Assembly (NCBI RefSeq): GCF_003591035.1
Contig: NZ_QYUO01000001.1
Location: forward strand, 3,162,001-3,226,000
Source of the DNA: Noviherbaspirillum saxi
GTDB lineage: Bacteria; Pseudomonadota; Gammaproteobacteria; Burkholderiales; Burkholderiaceae_D
DNA: 64,000 bases
Direction: 5' to 3'
Part shown: piece after piece, positions 40,786 through 49,631 of the stretch
Numbering within the stretch: position 1 is the first letter of the stretch
Layout: each line of letters begins with the position of its first letter
Notes under the pieces: generated by a model
Databases searched by the model: none
What the model was told of the DNA's origin: nothing
What the model saw: only the letters and a program-made list of their open reading frames with translations
Translations under genes and position numbers: made by a program

Positions 40786-41864
40786 CAGTCAAACCTCCGC
40801 ATGGCGAGTCCGCAAGCCACCAGATACGACGGCGCTTCGGCTCGGAGCTGTTTTTCGCGCACGTTCGACGCGAGCTGCATTCCCTTGAACGGGCTGACCA
40901 CCGTACTTGATATCTTGGTACGCTCGGCGACGAGTTCGACCAGGCCAGGGATGATGGAGCAGCCGCCGGCGAGGAAAATCTGGTCGATATGGGTATACGG
41001 GGTCGAAGTAAAGAAAAACTGGATCGCACGGGTCACTTCAAGCGCCGCGTTTTCCATGAAAGGCTGCAGCAATTCACGCTCGAAACCTTCAGGCAGCTCG
41101 TTCGCCCGTTTCTTCGCTTCGGCTTCTTCGAATGACAGCCCATAGGCGCGCACAATATCTTGAGTAAGCTGGTTGCCGCCGAAAGGTTGCTCGCGTTCGT
41201 AGATGGTTTGCCCATCCTGCAATACGGAAACATGGGTGACCTGTGCGCCGATCTGGAATAGTCCGACAATCTGTCCCTGACCGCCTTTCGGCAATTGCGC
41301 AGTGATGCGGTCAAGCGCGGCACGGGCCGCATAGGATTCGATATCCATCACCATTGGCTTGAGTCCGGCCGCTTCGGCTACCGCGACGCGGTCTTCGACC
41401 TTTTCCTTGCGGGTGGCGGCAATCAGGACATCGACATCGTCCGGCGCGTTTTCAGCGGGGCCGATGACATCGAAGTCGAGACTGACCTCATCCAGCGCGA
41501 ACGGAATATACTGATTTGCCTCGCTCTCGACCTGCACTTCGAGTTGGTCTTCCGACAGGCCGGCGGGTAAAATGATTTTCTTGGTAATGACAGCTGCGGG
41601 CGGCATGCCAAGCGCAACATGCTTTGCGCGCGTACCGCTCTTTTTCCAGACGCGCCTTACCGCTTCGGAAACCTGTTCTATGTTTTCAATGTTGCCGTCG
41701 ACAACAGCACCCCGTGGAAGCGGCTCGCTGGCAAAGCGTTCGAGGCGGAACTCGTTTTTGCCCAGATCGGACAATTCAACGAGCTTGACTCCCGATGTGC
41801 TGATATCCAGGCCGATCAACGGTGGATTCTTCTTGCCGAGCAACGGTCCGAGATCTATGGCCAA
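40785..41864 (-). CDS. pilM: Type IV pilus inner-membrane platform protein PilM
   Basis: The actin-like ATPase PilM shows PPLIGLDISTSGVKLVEL at its N-terminus, an IPFALDEVSLDFDVIG segment, and the C-terminal FLAGGCSIIPGL nucleotide-binding motif. I choose a TTG at 41864 (359 residues) because GGGGAG lies eight bases upstream of it; an in-frame GTG 15 codons earlier (41909) has no ribosome binding site. PilM sits in the cytoplasm and binds the PilN N-terminus. It is the first gene of pilMNOPQ and diverges from ponA. Confidence 0.92.
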   Translation of the reverse strand: MAIDLGPLLGKKNPPLIGLDISTSGVKLVELSDLGKNEFRLERFASEPLPRGAVVDGNIENIEQVSEAVRRVWKKSGTRAKHVALGMPPAAVITKKIILPAGLSEDQLEVQVESEANQYIPFALDEVSLDFDVIGPAENAPDDVDVLIAATRKEKVEDRVAVAEAAGLKPMVMDIESYAARAALDRITAQLPKGGQGQIVGLFQIGAQVTHVSVLQDGQTIYEREQPFGGNQLTQDIVRAYGLSFEEAEAKKRANELPEGFERELLQPFMENAALEVTRAIQFFFTSTPYTHIDQIFLAGGCSIIPGLVELVAERTKISSTVVSPFKGMQLASNVREKQLRAEAPSYLVACGLAMRRFD

Positions 41865-42188
41865 GAGTGGTACTCCCCGAAAATGTGGTTTATTGCGTGA
41901 ACGCACCACTTATTTGTATGTCGAAATCAGCGGACCTGCGGCGATAGGCCCAAAAAAGTGTTTAAAAACCAGTATTTAGGTGATAAATATCCAACGTTAC
42001 GTTAAATCGTAGCAATAAGCTTGAACCGGTGTAAAGTAATTTCCTAGAGGAAATTTGTAACTTCGTTGCCAATTGCCCACGGCGTATAAAAGTTATCTAT
42101 ATTAAACAATTGATATTTTACTAATATCGGAAGGTATTGCCCACCGTTATAATTCGCTGGCTTACTTTCCTCTTACCAAGTTCTCCGC
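41865..42188. promoter_or_regulatory. AT-rich divergent regulatory region between pilM and ponA
   Basis: This 324-bp stretch holds no gene. It is clearly more AT-rich than its surroundings, especially 42080-42135. A perfect TATAAT (42148-42153) lies 36 bp before the ponA ATG but without a good -35 box. A 7-bp dyad (AATTTCC at 42038-42044 with GGAAATT at 42049-42055) sits near the middle and could be an operator. Promoters for both the pil operon and ponA are expected here. Confidence 0.45.
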
Positions 42189-44537
42189 ATGTCCCGATCC
42201 AACGCCGCTGGCGACAATTCCAAAGCGCCGCCCAAGCGCTCCTCTCCCCTGATTCTTCGCCTTGTCGTCGGCATGATCGGCGGGGCCGTCGGACTGCTGC
42301 TCGTCGGCGCGCTGATCCTTGGCTTTGCGCTATCGATGGCATATCCGAATCTTCCGCCGCTCGACGCGATCACCGATTATCGACCCAAGATCCCGCTGCG
42401 GATTTTTTCGGCGGATAACGTGCTGATTGGCGAGTTCGGTGAAGAGCGCCGCACGCTGGTACGCATCAAGGATGTGCCGGACATTATGAAGAAAGCGGTG
42501 CTGGCTATCGAGGACGACCGCTTCTTCGATCACGGCGGCGTCGACTACATGGGGATTGCACGTGCAGCGCTGCACAATCTGACCAGCAGCTCCAGACAGG
42601 GCGCATCGACCATCACCCAACAGGTGGCGCGCAACTTTTTCCTCTCCAGCGAACAGACATTCAAGCGCAAGGTATATGAAATTCTCCTGGCGTGGAAAAT
42701 CGAGCAAAACCTGAGCAAGGATCAGATTCTGGAAATCTATATGAACCAGATTTATCTGGGCCAGCGCGCTTACGGATTTTCCTCTGCTGCACAGATTTAT
42801 TTCGGCAAGAATCTATCGGATGTCAGCATTGCAGAGGCGGCAATGCTGGCCGGCTTGCCCAAGGCGCCGTCAGCGTACAACCCGGTCGCCAATCCGAAAC
42901 GTGCCCGCACCCGTCAGCAATATATCCTGCAGCGCATGCTGCAACTCGGCTATATCTCGCAGGACGACTATGAAACAGCGAAGGATCAGGTACTCAAGGT
43001 GAAAACCTCGAGCAGCGAGTTTGGCCTGCATGCAGAATATGTGGCCGAAATGACACGTCAGCTGGTGTACGAACAATTCAAGGATGAAACCTATACGCGC
43101 GGACTGAATGTCTACACAACCATCACCAAGGCCGACCAGGATGCCGCCTATCTGGCATTGCGCCGTGGGGTAATGGATTATGAAAAGCGTCATGGGTATC
43201 GCGGACCGGAAGCCTATATGGATATCCCGTCCAACAAGGAAGAAGCCGAGTACGCAATCGAGGTCGAGCTTGCCGAACATCCGGATAGCGACGATATCAT
43301 CGCGGCCGTGGTGCTGGAAGCATCACCCAAGCTGGTCAAGGCGATGTTGTCTTCCGGCGAAGAAATCGAGATCAGCGGCGCTGGCCTGGGCTTCGCAGCC
43401 AACCTGCTTAGCGAGAAGGCGCCACCGGCCCGGCGCGTCAAGCGTGGTGCCATTATTCGCGTTACCCAGGAAAACAAGGCCTGGTCCATCACCCAGATGC
43501 CTCAAGTCGAATCGGCCTTCGTCGCCGCCAACACTCAGGATGGGGCGATTCGCGCACTGATCGGCGGTTTTGATTTCAATCGCAACAAATTCAACCATGT
43601 GACCCAGGCCTGGCGCCAGCCGGGATCTTCGTTCAAACCGTTCATCTATTCGGCGTCGCTGGAAAAAGGCTTGTCGCCGGCGACCATGATCAACGACGGC
43701 CCGCTCAGCTTCGACGCCGGACAGACTGGCGGCCAAGCATGGGAACCGAAAAACTACGATGGCAAGTATGAAGGGCCGATGAGCATGCGCAAGGGCCTGA
43801 CCAAATCGAAGAACATGATTTCGATCCGGATCCTGCACAAGATCGGCGCCAAATATGGCCAGGAATACGCGACGCGCTTCGGCTTTGAAGCAGACAAGAA
43901 TCCGCCTTATCTGACGCTGGCGCTCGGCGCGGGCGCAGTCACACCGTTACAGATGGCTGGAGCCTATGCGGTATTTGCCAATGGCGGCTACAAGGTGAGT
44001 CCCTACATCATTACCAAGGTTACCGACAGTACCGGACGCATCCTGTCGCAAGTCACGCCCGACCGTGCAGGCGAAGAAGCGAACCGGGTGATCGACGAGC
44101 GCAATGCCTTCCTGATGGACAGCATGCTCAGGGATGTCGTGAAATTCGGCACTGCGACGCGTGCGCTGGTACTGAAGCGTCCCGACATTGCCGGAAAGAC
44201 AGGTACGACCAACGATTCCTTCGATGCCTGGTTCGCCGGTTATCATCCGAAGATCGTCGGTGTCGCATGGATCGGGTTCGACCAGCCCAAGAACCTCGGC
44301 AACAAGGAAACCGGCGGCGGGCTCGCCTTGCCGATCTGGATCAACTATATGCAAAAGGCCTTGAAAGACGTGCCGGTCGAGGAACGCGCGATGCCGGAAG
44401 GCGTCATCCAGGTCGCGAATGACTATTACTATGCGGAGAACCCGCCCGGGACCGGGGTGCGCAGTCTGGGGTTGAACGACACGCCGCAGGGTGAAGAGGA
44501 AAAGGCAAAGGACGAAGTCAAGAACGAACTGTTCTAA
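42189..44537 (+). CDS. ponA: Penicillin-binding protein 1A (bifunctional transglycosylase/transpeptidase)
   Basis: The 782-residue protein has a short cytoplasmic tail and one membrane helix (about residues 23-46). The glycosyltransferase 51 domain has its catalytic Glu in VLAIEDDRFFDHGGVD and the segment GASTITQQVARNFFL. An OB-like linker comes before the transpeptidase domain, which has SSFK (in QPGSSFKPFIY) as active site, SKN in LTKSKNMIS and KTGTT. It polymerises and cross-links peptidoglycan. The position divergent from pilM matches many beta- and gammaproteobacteria. Confidence 0.97.
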   Translation: MSRSNAAGDNSKAPPKRSSPLILRLVVGMIGGAVGLLLVGALILGFALSMAYPNLPPLDAITDYRPKIPLRIFSADNVLIGEFGEERRTLVRIKDVPDIMKKAVLAIEDDRFFDHGGVDYMGIARAALHNLTSSSRQGASTITQQVARNFFLSSEQTFKRKVYEILLAWKIEQNLSKDQILEIYMNQIYLGQRAYGFSSAAQIYFGKNLSDVSIAEAAMLAGLPKAPSAYNPVANPKRARTRQQYILQRMLQLGYISQDDYETAKDQVLKVKTSSSEFGLHAEYVAEMTRQLVYEQFKDETYTRGLNVYTTITKADQDAAYLALRRGVMDYEKRHGYRGPEAYMDIPSNKEEAEYAIEVELAEHPDSDDIIAAVVLEASPKLVKAMLSSGEEIEISGAGLGFAANLLSEKAPPARRVKRGAIIRVTQENKAWSITQMPQVESAFVAANTQDGAIRALIGGFDFNRNKFNHVTQAWRQPGSSFKPFIYSASLEKGLSPATMINDGPLSFDAGQTGGQAWEPKNYDGKYEGPMSMRKGLTKSKNMISIRILHKIGAKYGQEYATRFGFEADKNPPYLTLALGAGAVTPLQMAGAYAVFANGGYKVSPYIITKVTDSTGRILSQVTPDRAGEEANRVIDERNAFLMDSMLRDVVKFGTATRALVLKRPDIAGKTGTTNDSFDAWFAGYHPKIVGVAWIGFDQPKNLGNKETGGGLALPIWINYMQKALKDVPVEERAMPEGVIQVANDYYYAENPPGTGVRSLGLNDTPQGEEEKAKDEVKNELF

Positions 44538-44571
44538 CGCATCGCCCTGTCATATCTCTTTGCCATGCAAC

Positions 44572-44604
44572 GCCGAAGCCGGTCAAACGGCCTCGGCTTT
44601 TTTA
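44572..44604. terminator. Bidirectional terminator between ponA and cyaY
   Basis: GCCGAAGCCG (44572-44581) pairs with CGGCCTCGGC (44588-44597) with one mismatch and is followed by six T residues on the plus strand. The T run overlaps the cyaY stop codon. It should end ponA transcripts; function in the opposite direction is less clear because no long T run follows on the minus strand. Confidence 0.7.
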
Positions 44605-44934
44605 TGCCCGCAAAATCAGCGGCACCCCGCCCTGCTCGCTGACAATGCGCGACAGCGCGGCAAACAATTCGGACTGATCGCGTGTATTGATCCATTTGCC
44701 GTTGTCGTAACGGTAGTGAAATCCACCCGATCTGGCAGCCACCCACATTTCGCGCATCGGCATCTGGCTATTCACGATGACTTTTGAACCGCTGGCGATG
44801 AATTCGATTTCCAGCACATTGCCACTGCGACTGCATTCGACATCAAGCTCGCTCTCGCCCGAAGCATCTTCAAGCGCCGATTCGATGCGGGTCAGGGTCT
44901 GTTCAGCCAGCGCCTGGAATTCGGTTTCCGTCAT
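44602..44934 (-). CDS. cyaY: Iron donor protein CyaY (bacterial frataxin)
   Basis: The 110-residue protein starts MTETEFQALAEQTL at 44934, with GGAG ten bases upstream. It has the acidic first helix (RIESALEDASGESELDVEC), IVNSQMPMREMWVAARSGGFHY and WINTRDQSELFAAL, which are typical of frataxin. CyaY binds iron and modulates IscS-dependent iron-sulfur cluster assembly. It is convergent with ponA and divergent from lptM-lysA, as in the usual cyaY-lptM neighbourhood. Confidence 0.94.
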   Translation of the reverse strand: MTETEFQALAEQTLTRIESALEDASGESELDVECSRSGNVLEIEFIASGSKVIVNSQMPMREMWVAARSGGFHYRYDNGKWINTRDQSELFAALSRIVSEQGGVPLILRA

Positions 44935-44973
44935 GCTACACTCCAATGAGTTTTATTAACCGTGATTTTAATC

Positions 44974-45129
44974 GTGAAGTCCGCCCAACATTATTTCGTC
45001 GCCACTGCCGTGACTTGCATGCTGGCCGGATGCGGCCAAAAAGGCCCGTTGTATCTTCCGGCCAAACCGGCGCCGGTCGCGGCACCGGTCCAGCAAACGC
45101 CGCCCGCACCGCCATCCACCTCCCAATAA
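44974..45129 (+). CDS. lptM: LptM (YifL-like) small lipoprotein
   Basis: A 51-residue product reads from a GTG at 44974 (or a GTG four codons earlier, at 44962) to TAA at 45129. The signal peptide leads into the lipobox LAGC and is followed directly by GQKGPLYLP, the diagnostic N-terminal motif of the LptM/YifL family. The tail is Pro/Ala-rich, ending PPSTSQ. In E. coli LptM helps LptD mature its disulfides during LPS translocon assembly. The placement between cyaY and lysA is conserved. No ribosome binding site is obvious for either GTG, so the start is uncertain. Confidence 0.85.
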   Translation: MKSAQHYFVATAVTCMLAGCGQKGPLYLPAKPAPVAAPVQQTPPAPPSTSQ

Positions 45130-45157
45130 GCCGTTCCTATACACGCAGTTCTTATCT

Positions 45158-46441
45158 ATGTCGCATTTTTCTTATCAAAATGGCGTACTGCACGTCGAAA
45201 ATACCTCTTTGACCGATATCGCCAAAGAGTTTGGCAGTCCGACCTATGTGTATTCCAAGGCAGCGCTGACCGAAAATTTTTCCGCTTATGCGAATGCCTG
45301 CAAGGCGAATGGTCGCGATGCAACGACGGCGCTGGTGTGCTATTCCGTCAAATCGAATTCCAATTTGGCAGTGCTTAACCTGTTGTGCCGCCTCGGTTCC
45401 GGGTTTGACATTGTATCGGGCGGCGAATTGCTGCGCGTGATCGCGGCCGGGGGCGACCCGCGCAAAGTGATTTTTTCCGGTGTCGGCAAAACGCATGAAG
45501 AAATGCGGCTTGCACTCTCGCACGACATCCTGTGCTTCAACGTCGAATCGACGGCAGAGCTGGAACGCCTGAACCAGGTAGCCGGCGACATGGGCAAGCA
45601 AGCGCCGATCTCGCTGCGCGTGAATCCTAACGTCGATGCAAAGACCCATCCTTACATTTCCACCGGACTCAAGGAAAACAAGTTCGGCATCGCTTACGAC
45701 GAGGCATTGGCCGCCTATCGCAAGGCCGCCAGCCTGCCGCATCTCCGCGTTGTCGGTATCGACTGCCACATCGGCTCGCAACTGCTGGACGATGCGCCGC
45801 TGCTGGAAGCATTCGACCGCCTGACCGAACTGGTCGACCGCCTCGCGCAGGAAGGCATCGAATTGCACCACGTCGACATCGGCGGCGGCATCGGCATCAA
45901 CTACAACGGCGATCAGCCGGTTGCGGTCGGCGACTATCTGGCACGCCTGTTTGCCAAGGTCGATCAATGGCGCTTGGATCAATACAAGGGCGCACCGATC
46001 CAACTACTGTTCGAACCGGGCCGCTCCATTGTTGGCAATGCCGGTGTCTTGGTGACCGAAGTCGAATATCTCAAACACGGGGACGCCAAGAATTTCGCCA
46101 TCGTGAATGCCGCGATGAACGATTTGATGCGCCCGGCAATGTATGAGGCATGGCATGGCGTGCAAGCGGTGCAGCAACGTGCGACGGCCGCACAAACCTA
46201 TGATGTGGTCGGCCCGGTCTGCGAATCCGGAGACTGGCTTGCGCGAGATCGGGCGCTGGCGATCGAGCAAGGCGACTTGCTGGCAATCATGTCTGCTGGC
46301 GCATACGGAATGACGATGTCATCCAATTACAATACCCGCGGCCGCGCGGCGGAAGTCATGGTCGATGGCGACAAGGTGCATCTGATCCGCAAGCGTGAAG
46401 CGGCAAGCGATCTGTTTGCCTTGGAGTCGACCCTGCCCTGA
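45158..46441 (+). CDS. lysA: Diaminopimelate decarboxylase
   Basis: The 427-residue fold-type III PLP enzyme shows the PLP-binding Lys in CYSVKSNSNLAVL, the HIGSQL segment, GGGIGINY phosphate-binding loop, EPGRSIVGNAG and the active-site Cys in CESGDWLA. It makes lysine from meso-diaminopimelate. It follows lptM by 28 bp on the same strand and is probably co-transcribed. Confidence 0.97.
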   Translation: MSHFSYQNGVLHVENTSLTDIAKEFGSPTYVYSKAALTENFSAYANACKANGRDATTALVCYSVKSNSNLAVLNLLCRLGSGFDIVSGGELLRVIAAGGDPRKVIFSGVGKTHEEMRLALSHDILCFNVESTAELERLNQVAGDMGKQAPISLRVNPNVDAKTHPYISTGLKENKFGIAYDEALAAYRKAASLPHLRVVGIDCHIGSQLLDDAPLLEAFDRLTELVDRLAQEGIELHHVDIGGGIGINYNGDQPVAVGDYLARLFAKVDQWRLDQYKGAPIQLLFEPGRSIVGNAGVLVTEVEYLKHGDAKNFAIVNAAMNDLMRPAMYEAWHGVQAVQQRATAAQTYDVVGPVCESGDWLARDRALAIEQGDLLAIMSAGAYGMTMSSNYNTRGRAAEVMVDGDKVHLIRKREAASDLFALESTLP

Positions 46442-46466
46442 GCGCAGTAGCACAGTAGTGCAGTGC

Positions 46467-47108
46467 TCAAGTTGGCGCCGGACTTGTCTGGCGCTTTTGC
46501 ATTTTTGGCTTGAGCACGCTCCAGTACACGCGCGACAGCAACAGGACCGCCACGATGGTGCCGAACAGGATAGGCTCGGCAAAATCGTTCTTGCCCGCTT
46601 TCATCCACCAGAAATGCAGGATGCCGAGCGATGCAATCACATAGACCAGCCGATGCAGCAATTGCCAGCGCTTGCCGCCAAGGCGGCGCACCATGGCATT
46701 GGTGCTGGTGACAGCAAGCGGAATGAGCAGCACGAAAGCGGTAAAACCGACAGTGATAAATGGCCGTTTGACGACATCCTTGAGCATTTCGTCGATATCG
46801 AAGAAGTGATCGAACCACAAGAACGTGGTGAAATGCAGCGTCGCGTAAAAAAATGCGAATAGGCCGAGCATGCGCCTCAGTTTGATCAGCCAATTCCATC
46901 CGCTAATCCGTCGCAACGGCGTGACCGACAAGGTCAGGCACAAGAAATACAGCGTCCAGTCACCGGTATTGCGCGTGATGAATTCAATCGGATTGGCGCC
47001 CAGTTTGTCGGCAAATCCGAACAACACCAGACGGGCAAGCGGGCCAAGTGCGGCAATGAACAGTACAAGCTTGAACAGGTTGATCTGTTTTGCATTGGGA
47101 TTAAACAT
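46467..47108 (-). CDS. msrQ: MsrQ, heme-binding membrane subunit of the MsrPQ methionine sulfoxide reductase
   Basis: I start at the ATG at 47108 (MFNPNAKQINLFK), giving 213 residues; starts 4 or 25 codons upstream are possible. About six membrane helices are seen, with heme-ligating His candidates in FYATLHFTTFLW and WQLLHRLVYVIASLGILHFWW. MsrQ passes electrons from the respiratory chain to periplasmic MsrP. It lies 138 bp after msrP, the normal pair. Confidence 0.92.
   Translation of the reverse strand: MFNPNAKQINLFKLVLFIAALGPLARLVLFGFADKLGANPIEFITRNTGDWTLYFLCLTLSVTPLRRISGWNWLIKLRRMLGLFAFFYATLHFTTFLWFDHFFDIDEMLKDVVKRPFITVGFTAFVLLIPLAVTSTNAMVRRLGGKRWQLLHRLVYVIASLGILHFWWMKAGKNDFAEPILFGTIVAVLLLSRVYWSVLKPKMQKRQTSPAPT
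46475..46498 (+). terminator. Likely terminator of lysA
   Basis: GCGCCGGAC (46475-46483) pairs with GTCTGGCGC (46486-46494), including one G-T wobble, followed by TTTT and, after GCA, a second T run. It lies within the 3' end of the convergent msrQ coding region. Confidence 0.5.
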
Positions 47109-47246
47109 CCGAGCCACCATTCCGTTCAATATTGCAATACCGTGCGCTGCATCGCTGAAGCGCATGCGGAGATACAAATACAAATGCCAGCCGCGCCTGA
47201 TGTAAACTTTCCATCACCCCGCCCAGTTCGGCGAAAACCTCAGACA

Positions 47247-48227
47247 TTAGAAGAATTTTTTCAAATCCATGCCGGTATAGAGCGATGCAACATCGCTATA
47301 ACCGTTGAACATCAGCGTCTTGCGTTTTCTTGAGAAGAAACCGTCTTCGCCAATACGCCGCTCGGTCGCTTGCGACCAACGCGGATGATCAACTTCCGGA
47401 TTCACATTGGAAAAGAAGCCGTACTCCTGCGGCGCCGAAATGTTCCAGGCGGTGCGCGGCTGATCCTTCGTAAAGCGGATCTTGACGAGCGACTTGGCAG
47501 ATTTGAAACCGTATTTCCAGGGCACGACGATACGCACCGGCGCGCCATTCTGGTTCGGCAGCACTTCGCCATACATGCCCAGCGTCAGCAGCGTCAACGG
47601 ATGGTTCGCTTCATCCAGCCGCAAGCCTTCGACGTAGGGCCACTCCAGCACGGGGCTGCGCAAACCCGGCATCTGCTTCTTGTCGGCCAGCGTAATGAAT
47701 TCCACGTACTTGGCGTTGCCGGTCGGTTCCACTTTCTTGATCAGCTCGGACAGCGAATAACCGATCCAGGGAATCACCATCGACCAGCCTTCGACACAGC
47801 GCAAGCGATAGATACGTTCTTCCAGCGGCGCCAGTTTCAGCAAGCCGTCCAGGTCGACAGTCATGGGCTTCTTGACTTCGCCTTCGATTGCGACGGTCCA
47901 TGGGCGCGGCTTGAGGCTGCCGGCATTTTGCGCGGGGTCGGTCTTGTCGGTGCCGAACTCATAGAAATTATTGTAGGTCGTCGCGTCCTTGAAAGCAGTT
48001 GGCTTGTCCATCACGACAAAGCCGGGATTCGGCCTGGCGGCGAGTTTTTGTGTACCGCCCGATTGGGCGAAGGCTTCGCGCATGGCCATCTCGGCCAGTG
48101 CGCCTCCGGCAATGGAACCAACGGCAAGCTGCTTGATGAAGTGGCGACGCGATTCGAACATCGCGCGTGGAGTGATTTCGGAGCCGAAGGGAAGATCGAT
48201 ACCGTTCGGATTACGTTTGATTAACAT
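47247..48227 (-). CDS. msrP: MsrP, periplasmic molybdopterin methionine sulfoxide reductase
   Basis: The 326-residue protein has a Tat signal ([12 protein letters not shown], about residues 26-37) and a sulfite-oxidase-type Mo-MPT fold. The Mo-ligand Cys is in [15 protein letters not shown], and [17 protein letters not shown] is also conserved. It reduces protein methionine sulfoxide in the periplasm using electrons from MsrQ. The gene lies 102 bp after ccsB on the same strand. Confidence 0.95.
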   Translation of the reverse strand: MLIKRNPNGIDLPFGSEITPRAMFESRRHFIKQLAVGSIAGGALAEMAMREAFAQSGGTQKLAARPNPGFVVMDKPTAFKDATTYNNFYEFGTDKTDPAQNAGSLKPRPWTVAIEGEVKKPMTVDLDGLLKLAPLEERIYRLRCVEGWSMVIPWIGYSLSELIKKVEPTGNAKYVEFITLADKKQMPGLRSPVLEWPYVEGLRLDEANHPLTLLTLGMYGEVLPNQNGAPVRIVVPWKYGFKSAKSLVKIRFTKDQPRTAWNISAPQEYGFFSNVNPEVDHPRWSQATERRIGEDGFFSRKRKTLMFNGYSDVASLYTGMDLKKFF

Positions 48228-48329
48228 GGCCGCTCCGTGCTGTTGGCGAAATTGTCGGTTTTGTCTGTTCAGACAGGACTAACCTTACAACAATTTCACC
48301 AACCGACGCAGTAGCGACCTGTCGGCTAT

Positions 48330-49481
48330 TTACAGCGCGCCGTATGAATGCAGGCCGGAAAGGAACATATTGACGCCAAGGAACGCAAACGTGGTGACCA
48401 TCAAGCCGACCAGCGCCCACCATGCGGCCACCTGACCGCGCAAGCCTTTCATCAAGCGCATATGCAGCCATGCCGCATAATTCAGCCATACGATCAGTGC
48501 CCAGGTTTCTTTCGGATCCCAGGACCAGTATCCACCCCAGGCTTCCGCCGCCCATAGCGCGCCGAGGATGGTCGCAATCGTGAAAAAGGCAAAGCCAACC
48601 GCAATCGCCTTGTACATGACATCGTCGAGCACTTCCAGCGATGGCAGCCGGTCGACCCAGATACCCTTGGATTTCAACAGATAAGCGATCGATACCATCG
48701 CAGCGAGGGAAAACGTGCCATAGCCGATGAAATTGGCCGGCACGTGGATTTTCATCCACCAGCTTTGCAGCGCGGGAACCAGCGGCTGGATTTCCGACGC
48801 TTCGCGGCTGATGGTGTACCAGAGCAGGAAGCCGACCGCCGCCGAAATGACCAGCATCACGAAGGCGCCGAGCTGGCGCGTCGCGTACTGCTCTTCATAG
48901 TACAGATAGAACAGCGCCGTGATCATGCAAAACAGGATAAAGACTTCGTACAGATTGGAGACCGGGATATGGCCGACGTCGACGCCAACCAGGTAAGACT
49001 CGTACCAGCGTACCAGCATGCCGGTAAATCCCAGGATCACCGCAGCCCAGCACAGCTTGCTGCCGACCGAACCGCCAAAGTCCGACTTGGTGATGAGCCC
49101 GCCCCAGTAAAACAGGGTGGACAAAAAGAATAGAGTGCTCATCCATAGAATGGCGGATTGGCTGGACAAGGCATACTTCAGGAAAAATTTGCTGTTTGCC
49201 GCTTCCAGCGCACCACCGTAAAGCGCTATCGCGGAGAAGGCAAGGATCGCCAGCACCGCCATCAGCCAGCGCACCGGCTTCCATTGCCAGCCCAGCCATG
49301 CAAACGTTGGCGCCGACAGCAACAGAATGCCTTTTTCATAGACATCCATGTAAGGGCTGTAGCGGTTGAATGCAAACAGGGCACCGGCAAGAAGCAGCGC
49401 GCCGTATAGCCAGTCGATCACGCTCAGGCGCCGGAAGAATCCGGGCGGCGGCGTATAGATATGTGTTTGTGTCAGGTCCAT
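48330..49481 (-). CDS. ccsB: Cytochrome c biogenesis protein CcsB/ResC (System II heme handling)
   Basis: I start at MDLTQTH (49481), giving 383 residues, because AAGGAG is seven bases upstream; an ATG two codons earlier would be too close to it. The protein has multiple membrane helices and the WWD heme-binding motif (WGGYWSWDPKETWALIVWL), preceded by conserved His residues. With ResB it exports heme and attaches it to apocytochrome c. System II is typical of betaproteobacteria. It follows resB by 150 bp. Confidence 0.94.
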   Translation of the reverse strand: MDLTQTHIYTPPPGFFRRLSVIDWLYGALLLAGALFAFNRYSPYMDVYEKGILLLSAPTFAWLGWQWKPVRWLMAVLAILAFSAIALYGGALEAANSKFFLKYALSSQSAILWMSTLFFLSTLFYWGGLITKSDFGGSVGSKLCWAAVILGFTGMLVRWYESYLVGVDVGHIPVSNLYEVFILFCMITALFYLYYEEQYATRQLGAFVMLVISAAVGFLLWYTISREASEIQPLVPALQSWWMKIHVPANFIGYGTFSLAAMVSIAYLLKSKGIWVDRLPSLEVLDDVMYKAIAVGFAFFTIATILGALWAAEAWGGYWSWDPKETWALIVWLNYAAWLHMRLMKGLRGQVAAWWALVGLMVTTFAFLGVNMFLSGLHSYGAL

Positions 49482-49631
49482 GCTCATTCTCCTTCACGTC
49501 CCGTTGCGGCCGTATTGCCTGCTTCGGACGGCTCTGATCAGTCGGAGAGACAGATCAGAAAATTATTTCAAACGTTCCAATCGGTGCTGGTGTCGCAGGC
49601 AACAGGGTGCGTACCGGTACTCCGTTTCAAG

